From Himantopus leucocephalus (Eukaryota; Chordata; Aves; Charadriiformes; Recurvirostridae), in assembly GCA_003993805.1 (NCBI GenBank), contig RSEF01000031.1, positions 59,252,563 to 59,316,562 of the forward strand: DNA of 64,000 nucleotides. Reading direction: 5' to 3'. The translations under genes were made by a program, and so were the position numbers. Under the pieces are notes generated by a model. That model was not told where the DNA came from, ran no database searches, and worked only from the letters and a program-made list of their open reading frames with translations. This document shows, piece after piece, positions 10,801-24,135 of the stretch (positions are counted from its first letter, which is position 1; each line of letters begins with the position of its first letter).

Positions 10801-13800
10801 TCCTCAAGGGATAAGGGATTTAAACACCATTCAGTGTAAAATGTTTGGCAGTTGAAAATGAACCCGTCCAGAATTTTTCAAAATACAAAAGACATTTTAA
10901 ACAATTCTCTGAGATGCAGACCGAGCTGATCTGGCAATAATTCACATCACCATTAGGTACAGCAGGGCAGTACTTTACTTTTTAAAATAGCCACTAATAA
11001 CAGTTCGATCAGATGTGGCAGATCAGGCATGTACAGTACAGGCCACTCCAGTGGCTGCCAGAGGCAGAAGATACCTGTGAAAGCATTTGCTTCCCGGTTG
11101 GAAAGCCTGAGACTGCATGCAGAGAGCGACAAAGCAGTAGCATCCAAAAAGCAAGCCACATTTTTCTGCATGTTCCGAAGGGCCCTTAGATCTGTCTAAT
11201 CCCCTCCGATTGACCCCACAGGCTATGCCCACCGGCAACATCTGCATGGCACACTGCTTTGATCACTCCATGGGAACAGGTTCTAGATGCAGGGTTGAGC
11301 TCTCTGCTCAAAGAAAGGGGACAGCATATAAGACAGCCGTCAAAGAAATTGTGACTCCACTGACTTCCAGAAGCAGTTGTAAAAACAGTCACAAACGGTA
11401 TGGCTGCATTGAAAGCAGGCCCCTGAAAGAAACACAAATGGCTCCTCCGTACTCTCTCTATGGAAAACGACCAGAAGTTTCTGCAAGGTTATCAGTCCTC
11501 AAAAGAAGGTCTTAGTACATCGGGGCCATCTACTGTATTGCATCCTTTCTGCTTTAGACAATACAGGGTTGTGATCATGGTTACAGGCTGCAAAATAGAA
11601 AACCTAGCTAGCATAACACCAGCTGTTGTTCCCCGATGAAAGATGAACTGAAGGACCAAGACTGCTACCGAACCATAAAGGCAATTTCCAGCCGGATTAC
11701 CTTCAGCGGCTGCACAGGTCTGCAGCTCACCTACGGGGCTGAGGAGGCAGCAAATTGTTGACTAGCAAGAGGAGTGAAACAAGGCCATGATGATTAAAAA
11801 AGACACCTCCTCAAAATCCTGCTGCCAGCCTCTGAATTGCTCCATGTTAAAAAAACCTACAGCACAAAGCAGACAGGCTGCACCCACTGGCATTGCTCAA
11901 TGGAACCAGCACATGTCCAGGAGCTGGAACCTGGGGACACAGGAAATATGTTTTATTGCAATGCCAGCTAATTAAAGCACCTACACTGAGTACTCCTCCT
12001 CCAGCACACACCCAAAACAGTGCCTGCAGATGTTCTAATTCAGTACGGCTCACAGTAGTTTAAATCCAATTATTTTGGGACACACTGGTATATGAATTTG
12101 CAAGATTTCTACAGTTGGTTTTTTAGCAGATACTTGTGGGCTTTCACCTAAAGCAAATGGGAAGCTGCATGAGATAAACTGAGACCTTTCAGGCAGAAGG
12201 CCCTCCACTAAGGAATTTTTGGGTTAAAAAAAAAAAAAAGGCAAAAAAGCAATTAGTACACTGTAAGCAAATCGCTTGCAAAATCCTTCTGCTCAGCAAA
12301 GTAATTGCTTCCAAGAAGTACTTCTGCTGCTTTAAATGAAATACACAGCTTTTTTTCTTCTTCATAAAAGAATAAACCCCCCTAACTATTCAGCAACACA
12401 CTGAAGGAAGCCAATCAGAGCTGACCTCATTTTCTTTTAAAATGTTTTAACAATGAAAGGAGCATTGAGGCAACATTGAGGTAAACTCCCAACACAGCAG
12501 CAGTGTGTAGGGGAGGTGCATGAAGGAGGAGCCCTGATGCAAACTCAGCTTAGCCTTTGCTGGACTTAATTTAAAGCTCCGGGTGATACTTGCTGGCTTC
12601 TTACCATTTTGCTGCAGAGCTCAGAGCAGTGGCCGTAACAAAGCCAGGCTAGCAAAATTAGGGATGAATGCAGCAAGGCAGAAAGACCATTTCAGTGCTG
12701 TAGGAAAAGCCCGTGCCTCCAGCTGATTGTCTTTAATTGGCAGGCTCTGTAGCCTGGGGATTGATCACAGATGGGTCTCAAATAATAAAGAGCCAAACCA
12801 ACCAGCACAACAAGTTTCAGATCTGCTGGGTTCTTACAAGTGGTTCTGCAAACTGCGAGGGGAGGAGAAGAGCACAGATTTTCTGTCTCTGGTACCTTCT
12901 TGGGGAGGCAAGCAACAAGGGATGAGTCCACTTGTTCTTCCTCCAAAACTAATCAGCATTCAGCTTCCTTAGTCACCATATATGGTGATGCCATAAGCTT
13001 TTGTACTAGCACCAGTGCTCGCTCTGCTGTCCTGCCATCTGAACCCTGAAATTGTAACTGTGTTCATTAATGCTCTATATCTATGTGCATGAGACTACAG
13101 CACTGGGAACAGGGTAATGACCAGGTTTTCCAGCGTGACCTACTGCAACTTTGATGATTCCACAGTATTTCCAGCACATATTTTTCTGAAAACACTCACT
13201 ATTTATATTTATCATTGAGTACACTCCTGCCTTAAACAGCATTTCTCAGAGAAGGCACATGCCAAGTTTCAACAGCTCTAATGCTTTTAAGGATGCAGCG
13301 CTGGCATACGCAACAAGGCTGAACATGGCTATGGGTGCAAGGCAGGAAACGTGGTCTGGGAAGGACAAAGTCTTCAGCCCCTGCTAATTTCATCAGCGTT
13401 TGTCTGACCTTATGTGTGAAGCCCGCTGAGCGCTTTGTAAAGCCCACAGCGTTGGGATCCCATCTGAGCTGCTTGGGTCGGCGAGCTCCATGCTCCAGTG
13501 CATGGGATGTCGCTCCCGGTTGCAATTCAGCTGCCCTCCTCTGTTATTGTCATGGCTTATGTGCGGAGTTTGCTCTCCTTCCGCCTGACCCACAGCTGGA
13601 GAAGCCCACATCAGTGCCCGAACAACGGGGGTTTTGCAAAACTTGAGCTGTGCATGCCTGGGGAAGGGAATGAGTGAGAATGGGGAGGCACGGGAGCACC
13701 ACTGGAGCCCACTTCTCCTCTTGCCCTCCCAAAACCAGGAGAGTTTTGCCCCAGCAAGTCATAAACAGTGTCACTTTTTCTCAGACAGTGTTGGCTCTTG

Positions 13801-16290
13801 TTTTCTCTCTGAATTGGCCAGGGAAGATCCCTGGAGATTAAAGCCTGCTACTGTTGCCCATCACTGTGACTGTCCACTGCCATCGATGCTCTGTATGTAA
13901 CTGCAATTGGCTATACCTTACATTCATAAAAGAAAAAAAAGATGCCTGTAACTGATCCACAGCCTGGATGTTCCTCATCTCTTCTCCTTATTCTGCATCA
14001 CAGAATAACACCTGTATTCATCAGGGTTACTTTGGGCAGGAGTTCAGGGTTGATGGAAGAGGGTTGAATGCAGAGACCTCCCAGGGTTCAGTCGTGGCTG
14101 TCAAACACTGCTGCTAGCGGTGGGTCTGAGCTTGAGTGTTGCTGCAATGCCAAGCATTTCAAGTGGCAAACTCAGTCATTCACAGTAGATGGTGCAGGGT
14201 GCAGACAAGAGCAAACACATCAAGAAGCAAGGAATGAATTTGTCTGCAAAATGCAGTGCACACTGTCAGGGGGGGCTTTGAGATAAGCAATGAGATGACC
14301 ACATACCGCACAATGAGCACAGGGAAAGGGAAAGGTGGAGGAAAGTACACCAATGCCTATAAGAGCGTTGCACATCACTGCAACAGATGAATGCAAACTT
14401 TTACAGATGCAATTTAAAACTTAATCTTTTCCCCAGAAACGTTCTGTCAAGACTTGTGTAGAACAGATGAAAAGAGACAACTCCAAAAGTTGTTTACAGC
14501 AGGAGAGGGCCATACGTGGTCTGCCACCTCTCCGTCCTTCTCCCTGCTGCACTTTCTGAATTTTGTGATACTATGGAAAGTTGTCCCATGAAGCCGGCAT
14601 CACAAGAGCATGAGCTGTCTCCTTCCTGTGCGGAATAACCAGCAGAACAAACTTGCTGACAAAACCCTTCCTTGCCACAATTCTTGGGTAATTTTTCTGG
14701 GAACATTCATACTTAAAGCAATCTGCAACATGTTAAGCAGAGAGAAGGAGAGGAGTGTGAATTAAGTAACAGTACTGATGTCTCCCTCTGGCCCATTTAG
14801 CACAGTGTGGCTTTTCAAAAGCATGTTGTTATCACAGAGGTAGAAATTACTTAATGCCATTGTGGCATTGTGTTTGTATTGCCTGGCTTCCAGGACATCT
14901 AACGGTTTTGGTGTTTTGTTTTTTTTTTTGCTTTGAGGAGTGGTGAAAGAAAAAACACCCGCACACCTCCATGTCAAGGGAAGTGACGGGACTCTCTGGG
15001 AGTCCTTGCTGGAAGATGCCCTGGAGGGACCAGGAGAAGGAGTCAGAGCAGCCTCCACTTATGCCTTTCTCCGAGAAAAGGGCCAAACAGTTCACAGTGG
15101 TTAACCAGGGAGAATCATGGCCAACCTCCATAACACTCCCTGGCATTATGGCACTGTCAGTGAGCCGAAAACCTCGCTCATTGGAGGGAGACCCAAGCCC
15201 CAACCCAAACTCACTGCCCCAGCCATCTGTTGGGGTTCAGAGGCAGCTGCTATGACCAGAATTTGAGGGCTCATCTTGCCAGTGCAGAATCACCACCTAA
15301 GCCAATGTTTTTTTTTTCTCAAGCATTTGTAGTAACTCAGGGACAGGACACAACTGGAGGCAAACCCTGCCAATGCATCATCACGTGCAGACCAAAGGCA
15401 CGCTTATCAGCTCTTGAGTACTCATGAACTCTAAGCAAGTCCTGGAGCTAGAGCTGACACTGCCACAAAGAGGGCAGCTGTGATCACAGCAATGAGGAAT
15501 CCCCTGAAAAAAAACCTCGTACCAAGGGCACAAATTGCAATATGCATGCATACCCTTTAATGTTAAATGATGAAAAATAATCTAATACAAGTCCCCTCCA
15601 TCTAAATTAAAGATGAAGTGAGCTACCAAACTATTAAATATTTCCAGATGTTTCTGTTACTGATATCTCTCATGCTGGTTCAGGAAGTTTCTGAACCTAT
15701 CGCTAGCCTAGCAGCTCTTCCCTCACAGCTCTTTAAAATGCTGGCAACGTGCCTGTCTTTTCCAAGCACTTTGCGTTTTATTTTTCTGGGACATGAAAGA
15801 TAGAGGTGTTTAAACAAAGAAAATATACTTCCAAGTTTCCAAGCATGTGGACCTTTTTTTTTTTTTTTCTGAAAGTGGCCAGTCCATGTCACGGAAGTGG
15901 AGGAGATGGTTTCAAGATGTGGCGACATACATCTCGTGTTATCACAGATTTCAGCACATGCAGAACTCCACTGTATCACTCTATTGCAAAATGCTGCCTG
16001 CAAAATCACATATGTGCAGCTTTACAGGCAATTATATCAGTCTATGCGCTGTACTAAGACTACTTCCTTAACAACAAAAATACTTAACTCCTTAAAACAG
16101 CATCAGAAGCCTTCTGCTTGTGCTGACTTTTTTTGTTTGTTGTGATTTCTGCTTTCTTACATACATCTGAAGAGATGCTCAGTGAAATTGCTGCATCCAA
16201 CAGACATTCTTCTTTCCTGTTTGACAGCAACAGCAGCAAAAAGAGGCAGTCAATTTAAACATCAAAGGAAAAGAAGGATGTCAAAGCTTG
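10801..16290. other. Intronic sequence, mostly featureless
   Basis: No coding exon was recognised. A modest CpG-richer part lies at about 13390-13530. There is an A13 run near 12225, a T run near 14920 and another near 15850. Open frames do not resemble known proteins. Confidence 0.5.
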
Positions 16291-16320
16291 TCTAATAAAA
16301 CCTCTGGCAGTTTTATTAGA
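16291..16320. repeat. Perfect 11-bp hairpin
   Basis: TCTAATAAAAC (16291-16301) and its exact complement GTTTTATTAGA (16310-16320) flank an 8-nt loop CTCTGGCA. It is too short and AT-rich to be a typical pre-miRNA. Function unknown. Confidence 0.6.
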
Positions 16321-17839
16321 GAATAATTTTCCTTAGTAATTTTCATTATTTTTTGGGACATCTGCACTCAGTGGTGCAATATGCAATAGAGATATCTTTT
16401 TAACACAGCCAAATGCAGAACTTGTGCTTCAGGCAGGTCTGGATCCTGCTCTGTCCATTTGTTTTAAAGGGAGAAGGGGATGTTAGAAATTTGAGGCACT
16501 GTCACATGCACTGTATCCTAGAAAATTGCGATGCCTGTGGCTGAATATCGCTTCCAAAGGGAGATACTCAAACAGGCACAATTTCTTTCTAGATCAAGCC
16601 CTGACTGGCCATTATCCACGTGCAGTCTTCTTTTTCAATTATTGATGCTCAATCAGGTCCTGAGCTTAGGAACTGGAAGTACGTGACAACCATGTTAAAA
16701 TAAAATAAAATATTTTTTTTTAAAGTATCTTTTTGGTGTCAAGTTTGCCAGAGCACAGAGGAGGGTTTACAGTCTTCCTAGAACAAGCAAGATTTTGGGG
16801 AACCTGCAAAAAAAAAAAGAGCAACCTCTGCACCTTTAACTACTGACGTGCAGGAAGACCTGCACCAGTCCTGGTCAGCATCTGTGGGCTGCACTGGACC
16901 CAGAGGGGGCTACTTGAGGCAAGAAACCCCCCTAAAGCCCCCAAATCTCAGCAGCACCAATAAAAAGACCTGTGCCAGCCAGTGGCCAAGGGCAGTGGTC
17001 TCTATCGCACCCCTGTACCCAGCTCCCTTGGACCTGCCCAGCCAGGGAAGCTGGGAGGCAAACGCCAGCCTGTGCAGCTCTGCAGGCAAGGTACTCCATC
17101 CATACTCCTCCCACCGAGGTAGTTGTCTCCTTCCATCAGAGAGATAAATCAACAAGAGGGCTCAATGGTGAATATTTAGTCATACTATTTTCTAAACCTT
17201 CCAAGGGAAACAAATTAAAGTTCCGTATTCAAAATTAATGGGGGATTTTTATTTATTATTTATTCATTCTTTAATTTAATTTTAATTCTTAGCAATTCAA
17301 ATTTTATAGGGAATTCAGAATTTCTTCTGCATGTAAGCAACTTGCAGATGGGCTGCAGGGTATGGAACAGGCAATTTCAGCAAAAACAAAAAAACCCCAC
17401 CCTAAAACATTTCAAAAACTGAGAAAAAAAATTAAACAATTCAGCGAAAGCGTAGTGAACGAAGAGCTCCCTCTTAATTAAATCGCGTTCGCTTGTAAAA
17501 TCAACGTCCACATCCGTCAAAGAAATGTAAGAGGTTAAATCCCCAATGCACGTTACCAATAACAAACAGTTCGATGAGATCTACTCCTACAGTTTAAATA
17601 CATCTGTTTTTAATGCATGCTGGAAAAAGCATGGTATTGCCACTGGCAGAGTAAAAATGCAACAAATGCTTCTTCCATTTCACAGCCTGGTTCCAAAAGC
17701 TCAGGGGGAAAAAAAAACAACCCTGCTCTTCTTCCAGGAGTAAATCTCTGTATGCTGGGTATTTACACCTATGAGAACGTTTTGCAGGAAGGTGGCTACA
17801 CTTTGCTTTCTGGAAATAGGCCTGGAATGGGCTTTTCTC
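16321..17839. other. Intronic sequence with no recognised feature
   Basis: A-rich tracts occur at about 16700-16725 and 16808-16820, and an AT-rich low-complexity stretch at about 17235-17300. Nothing gene-like was recognised. Confidence 0.5.
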
Positions 17840-18060
17840 TGCCACGCCACGAGCCAGGAGAGCCCAGCAGCCCGGTCTGGCTCAGAGGCAGCCGAGATGG
17901 GGCCACCAGCGCAGCAGGACAGGGCGGTTGGGGCTGCCATGGCCCCGCAACTACATCCTCCCCCACAGCGCGGGCTCCCATGTACCGTCCCGGCCGCTGG
18001 GGTGGGTCTCAGAGGTGCGGCTCCTGCCTGCCAGCTGAACAGGGCAAGGCCACGGAGATA
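17840..18060. promoter_or_regulatory. GC- and CpG-rich patch
   Basis: By eye there are about 14 CpGs in roughly 220 bp, including two GCGC-type sites and a CCGTCCCGGCCG stretch. It is directly followed by a G-rich repeat. It is compatible with a small regulatory island inside the LPAR1 intron. No TATA box, exon or known protein was found. Confidence 0.3.
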
Positions 18061-18099
18061 AAGTTATAAATACAGAAAGGGAGTGGAGAGATGGGAACA

Positions 18100-18134
18100 G
18101 AGGGAGGGGAGAGGGAGGGGAGAGGGAGGGCGGG
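18100..18134 (+). repeat. GGGA/GGGGA purine repeat with G-quadruplex potential
   Basis: Three near-tandem copies of an AGAGGGAGGGG-type unit give at least six runs of three or more G separated by one to three bases on the plus strand, the template strand of LPAR1. The pattern satisfies the common G-quadruplex rule. It may vary in copy number. Confidence 0.75.
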
Positions 18135-21100
18135 TGAAGAACTGAAAAAAATTAAATAAAAGGAAAAATCCCACGGGAAATGGCATCAATCACTACTGTG
18201 TTCTCTGGAATGTGCTTAAAAGGTCACATTTCTTGAGCGCATACAGCTTTATACACACCTCTCACGCTTACTTGGTGGGGCAAGCGAGGCCAACGCTGTG
18301 TATATGAACGCCTTCTGCTCTTTGACACCGCCACACAGCAGCACATGGTGAATGCAGCACTTGGGCTTTTGATGGATTAATAGACTGAGAGCTGAAGTGT
18401 TCATCTAAAGAATGCTACGTTAATTATTTCCAGTTAATTAGTTTGCTTTGTTTGTTTATTTAAATTGACCCCTCCTCACTCTAGACTGAACCAAGACAAG
18501 CTTTTCTGCTGGAAAGACAGAAACCAGCACAACTCATTTCATGCAGAACGTTGGCTAAACAGCCGAGGATTAGATGCTGGTTATCCTCAGTGAAGGACCA
18601 TTTTTAATCCCCATGGCCTACAGAAGCCATACAGCCTGCTAATCCATATGCATTCCCTTTACCTTTTTCTGATCCCTCGGTGCGCAGGACCCCTGCACCT
18701 ACGTCCCACAACATTGCTTCTGCCTGGGCCAAGGGCTTTCTGGGAAACAGGCTGTAAAATGCAAAAATGGGCAACAGGGACACGCAGAGCAACGACGAGG
18801 GTCTGAGCAGGAGACGGAGTTTTTGCAGGTGGCCATTTTGTGCACCTCCTGTCCCTGCGGTGTGGAGGCGAGCACCTTCCCTGGGGATGGGAACAGCGTG
18901 GGCAGGAGCCCCTGCCCAAACCTAGGGAGCAAGGACCAGAGGCAGCTGCCGGATTAACAGCTCTCTCGGGGCGTCTGCATCTTCTTTCCTCACCTGGGGC
19001 TGACAGGCTTTTTCAACAGAGATCTCATTAAGCCCGCAGTGTGGTTGAGAATGAAAAAGGAAGAAACCGCCATATCTTTACGTCTTCAGAGCTCAATCCT
19101 GCAGATCACCCTACATTCTGGCACTAGGAACAAAACCAAAGCAAGCAAAAAGCTGGTTTCCTTCATTTCCCATTTCACTATGTTACATGACATGTGCGTA
19201 TATTGAAATAGCAAGAAAAAAACCTCTGATCTCTTGAAGGAACAATGCATACATTCCACTGTTGTATACTACAAAAGATACTTCCAAAAGATGCTTTGTT
19301 GAAATAAATTCATAAATCTTCATAAAGCACTCACACCAATTCCAGAAACTGGCACACATTATCAGAAATGCCAATATCTTCTGTACTTTACAACGTACAC
19401 AGTGTATCAGCTTCAGTGACCAAAGTACTGCATCTCTTCCACTCTCACCTAACAGTGAGCGTTATCTCCTTTTCTCTAATATGAATTATTGACTTGTCCG
19501 CTTCAGAACAAGAATTTTAGTCAGCACATTTTCTTGGGAAATGATTCTTCAGTTTCCCAAACACCACTTGGTATGAACTGACATACAGGAGGAAAAAAAA
19601 AACTTTGCAACTGCATGCTTCAAACTAACTTTATGAGCAGTCAACCTCTAGAACAAAATGCAACAAATTAAAACCCAACCAATTTACCTGTTCATCTTGC
19701 CTGAATATAAGTCTTCCCTTCCCATTACTATCAACCTTATAGATTATTTTTTTTTAAGCCTTTAAAGCTTGTGCATCACCCCACCACACCCATCCTGCAC
19801 ATTAAGATGGGAAACCCTTTCAGTAACCCACTGGGATCTGTGTGGCTTCTAGAAGCACAACCTACATTTCAGGTGATTTCCGGCAAATCAGGTTGAAGAC
19901 CCTCTTCAAAAGTATCTTCCACAGCCCTGAAAGGTACATCCATCTCAATGCAAACCTCTTTCTGTTGTCAACACTCACACCTGCAACTGAGGTAACTTAA
20001 AAGTTCCATTAGTGGCTAGTGCAGTTACCAAATGGAGACTTTGGCTTTACTACGGCACATGCTCAAGAGCCTACAGCAGCAGAATGGCTGACCCAGCAAG
20101 CCTTTTGCTATTCTGAAAGTATATAAAGACCCTCCATATCTAGCTGACAAACCATACACTAAGTAAAGCAGTAGATACAAAAATGGAGGCTTAACTCTGA
20201 ACTATCAGAAATATGGACCATGACCTCTCCATCTCCTTCACAGGTAGTAAAGATGATAGAAATTTCTCAGCCTCACATGGAGTATGAGACTGAAACACCT
20301 GAGGATGTCAGCAGGACCACAAGATACTATGTTTACCTCTCACCTTAAGGTAGAAGAATAGCTTGTGATCTCCTCAGATGCACTCTGCCACTCCAGGGAG
20401 CAGGAAGGGCAAAGTTTTAAAGTTGCACACTGTTAATATGTGTTTGGAAAGTTCAAAAGGTCGTTCAAATGAGAACTCCAAGAAACACATAGCAGTTGCT
20501 TTTGTGTGCAGCAGCATGTAATCTAGAGAGCTGCTGGGGAGGGGAGACTGGCTAACGTCAGTAAGAAACCCAGACAGAGCAAAAGCTTTTGATTCAGAAA
20601 ATAAAGAGCCAAGTATCTCTCTGTATTTATATTACTTCAGAAATCACCCACTGGAAACTAAAAATACACTCCTTTTTATAAGGTCGAAGGGCAGTCCCAG
20701 CCCTCGTATTCCTTATATTCCTTGGCTTCCATGCAATCCTTACTTTTTCTTCCNTTTTTTTTTTTTAACTTGGGCATATGCATGGCAAAGGCAACAGATC
20801 TCCTGGAAAATGAACAGGTGAGTGCCGAACTCCATTTCACTAATTGCTGCCAAAGGAGGAACCAAAACATGGTGGTGTGCCCTGCTGACATGACTTTGAA
20901 CATAAAACACCAGCAGACATGCTTTGCAGGTTTGCCAGCTCAAGGCAAACAATTCTTCTATCACTAATTTCTGTTTTGACCTGTGCAAGCAGGGGTTTGA
21001 AACACCCACACATCATTCCCACCCTGCCTTCTACAGCACAGTAAAAGCAGATGGGAGGTGTTATGCATTTCTATTTGTAAAGACAATGTGGCTTTACTAC

Positions 21101-23197
21101 TTCAGCATGTGCTTTTCCCCACCCATGAGGCTCTTCACAGCCTGGAGTTAAGTGGCTCTTTGTAGCCCCTTTGCCAATTAACGGAGGGCAAAGGGCTGTT
21201 TTACACCTCACTTAAAGTTGACAGTTTCTTACTATGTCTTGAAAGAAATATACTTCTCCATTAAATGGTTGTAACCTGAAGGTAGACACCTCATTGCTCA
21301 ACCTATGTACCCAAACTCATGGCTATGCAAGTAAAATCTTAATTGTAACCATGCTATATTGAAATTAGACCTTGTAGCACCAGCTGCTGATTAATAGGCA
21401 CAACATGATCGACTTTAATACCTTCACCAGACCCTTCACTCCTCACTCTGCCTGTCAGCTGAAGAGATAAATAAAAAAACCAGCCTGTTCCTCATACACT
21501 CAAGCTTTGAAATGAAACTTTTTTTTTTNCCCAATTCGTGGGAGCTAACTGAAATGCACGTGCAATAGCATCGGCACAGAAGCAGGAGGGCTGCAAGGGG
21601 CAGCATGTCAGCCAGGAGACCGGCAGGCGATGCCAGGTCCCTGGCATCTGTTTTTGGGGTATTAGTGCAACCACTCCAAGCTGGGAATAATGAGCGCAGT
21701 TTCCACTGCACCATTTTTTCTGATATAAGCAGGATGCAGTTATGGTAGAAAATACATCATAACACATGTTTATTTTGCTAATTAATGAAGGTAACCAAAA
21801 AATCCAACACAGCATCAAGGAAATCCAGTTACATATCTAAACCCATTTAATATATTTTTTAAATTTTCCTTCAGTTTTCCTTTTATGAACTACAATTTTT
21901 AATTTATGTTTGTTTAACAGAAGAAACAGGCAACCATTCTACAAATACGCAATTGATTTACGCAGCTTTTTTTTTATATATATATACACAGCTTCTGCTT
22001 GGAAAATTCATGTCTATGTTACTTCTTGTACTTCTGGAAAAGTAAAAAGTGGGCACTTAAAAGCAACTTCAAACAAGGGGAGACAAAAATTATCAATGCC
22101 ATATGTCAGAACAAGTTCTTTCTGAGATTACATCAATATCAGAAGATGGGAAACAGCTCCAAAAACTGCTTTTAGGAGAACAAGGAAAGTACTGAGTCCA
22201 GGGTCAGAGGAAACGATTTCCATGAAAAGAAGATAAATGCAGGAGCCTGGCAGCTTTTCCTGCTTGTACCGGCTAAATTCCCTCAATCTTCTTCAAGAGA
22301 CGACTACTTCTTTCAGGAAAGAAGATATTTCAAAAATCTTAACTGTCCTTGCATATCTATGGTTATAGTAGCAAATTTGTACTCAGATACCAAGTACTTC
22401 ATTAAAGCAGAAAGACTCAGATAGCTCTTACTCCAATAAAAAGAAATACAACGGAAGTGCTCTCACTCCCCTCAAGCTTATCCGAACCTTTTTTTTTTTT
22501 TTTAATAACCNACATAGGCTTTTAGCACTAACATCAAGTAATTACTATGTCAACTTACTGCAACACAGAGAGGCTGCTCTCCTAACATCAGTCCACAGCA
22601 GCAGATGGCCAGCCCTGTGGGAAGTATGTCTGGGACAGTTTTACAGGCTAAGTTCTCACTTCGTCAGATGCAGAACGTAAGATCACCCAGCCCACAAACT
22701 TCAAAGCACTCGTCCCTGGGCTCCTGAATGCCTCTTGTTCGCCAGTGGGCCTGGAAACTGAGTATTTTCACTTATGGTAGTTCCCCTTGCTCCAGTGCTT
22801 CACTAAGCAGCACAGACTGATGGACAACACTTGAGTGCAGAAAAGAAATGCTTCAGACTTAACAACTGATGTCATAGCTTCTGAAGTCTCATGACCTTCC
22901 ATACAAGCTCAGAGTCCTTTTATGTGCTCTCCAGGCACTGATGGGAAAGGATATGTGTCTGCCAGTGGACCTGCCACCTACACAAGAAGCACACATGAAT
23001 GTGGTATCAGCGTTTCTCCATGTGCATAAAAGGAAAATTAATTTCAGAGGCTTTTTGAGGCTGAGAGAAGTACAAGGGTGGTGTGAAGGTTTCCTGAATG
23101 AGAACCAGAAAGTATGGGGATTTTCTGTTGCTGTTGTTGCCTTCAGCTTTAAAGAAGGGCATCAAATGTGTAAGTGTGTCACAGAAACGGACTCACG
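18135..23197. other. Intronic sequence with low-complexity runs
   Basis: No gene was recognised. Weak CpG enrichment occurs at about 18680-18980. Homopolymer T tracts with an adjacent N are at 20754, 21529 and 22511, and a TA/CA run is at about 21970-21990. Open frames here are short or interrupted by N. Confidence 0.5.
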
Positions 23198-23276
23198 GAA
23201 GGGAAGAAAAAAAAAACTTGAAAAAAAGAGGAAAAAAAGGAACAGATCTTTGTCTGAAAGAAAAAAGAAAAAAAAT
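23198..23276 (+). repeat. Polypurine (GA/A-rich) tract
   Basis: The plus strand is almost entirely A and G, in runs such as GGAAGGGAAGAAAAAAAAAA and GAAAGAAAAAAGAAAAAAAA. This is low complexity; a frame through it encodes only lysine- and arginine-rich filler. Confidence 0.7.
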
Positions 23277-23876
23277 CAGTCCATGTGTGAGCTCAGTGAC
23301 AGCATCCCCAGCTGTATGAAACAGCAAAATAGGAAGCTGTTCTGCTTATAGAGTCAGAACCAGAAGAACTCAGAATCACATTTTTCTTTCACATTCAGGT
23401 TCAAAATGCATTTATTAAAAAAATGGTTAAACCAAGCCTTTTTCTTAAACATGCTTTTCATGCTGACACTTGATGGAGGGAGGGACATATCACTTACTGC
23501 CAACCATTTCCCACCCCACTGACCACCTGCTGTACCTTGGATGTCTCAGCAAGCTTTTCCACCAGCAATAGCTTTGTGTTTTGATGTTAAGAGCCATAGT
23601 TTCATTGAAACTAGAAAGGCAAAAATAATTTGGGGTTTAGAATTGTATTCTTCTGTTTTCATGGACTGCCCCAGAAAAACAGACAACCCAGAATACTTAC
23701 TCACACTGCTCACGTGCAATGAAGCAACGCACAAGAAGGAGCGCCACTTCTCCTCTCCCACAAAAGTCTCTTGTTCTCAATGTTTTCCACTGGTGGAAAC
23801 AAATGATTGTTCAATGCCTCATTGAATGCAGTTTTGCAATACGACAAGTTAACAGCTGGCATTTTTGTTCACGTAG

Positions 23877-24122
23877 TTTCTCAAGCTAAGGTCTAGCTGT
23901 AAGTTTGGCTTAGCATTTGAGCGGTTTTCACTGAAACACTGGAAGGACAAATGGTATCTTAAAGGTGAAAACACCAGCCAGTGGCTGGACATGGACATGA
24001 CCACAGATCTTCCAGACTGCAAACGCTTTGCTTTAACAGTTATCAAGGGTATATCAGTTTTAGCTGAGGACGCAAGAAATTTAACCCAGAGAGTCAGTGA
24101 AGAAATTAAGCAAAACATTTAG
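23877..24122 (+). other. Unidentified protein-like open stretch (81 codons, TAG stop)
   Basis: After an in-frame TAG at 23874-23876 the plus strand is open for 81 codons and closes with TAG at 24120-24122. Its composition is balanced and globular-looking. It includes LAFERFSLKHWKDKWYLKGE near the start, an acidic middle (WLDMDMTTDLPDC), and an amphipathic helical end, RNLTQRVSEEIKQNI. The first Met is at 23991, so an upstream exon or another start would be needed. I do not recognise the family. The last part is duplicated 1.2 kb downstream. It could be a fragment of an old transposon protein, a retrocopy, or chance. Confidence 0.3.
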
Positions 24123-24135
24123 AACCAAACTCCCC
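24036..24135 (+). repeat. Diverged 100-nt direct repeat, copy 1
   Basis: It aligns over 100 nt with 25226-25325 at roughly 80 percent identity by eye with almost no gaps. The block GAGAGTCAGTGAAGA and the block TTAAGCAAAACATTTAGAAC are exact in both. Homology continues about 13 nt past the TAG. Flanks are unrelated. Confidence 0.8.

Noticed and set aside
23198..23351. Lysine-rich open frame
   Set aside because: It is a product of the polypurine tract.
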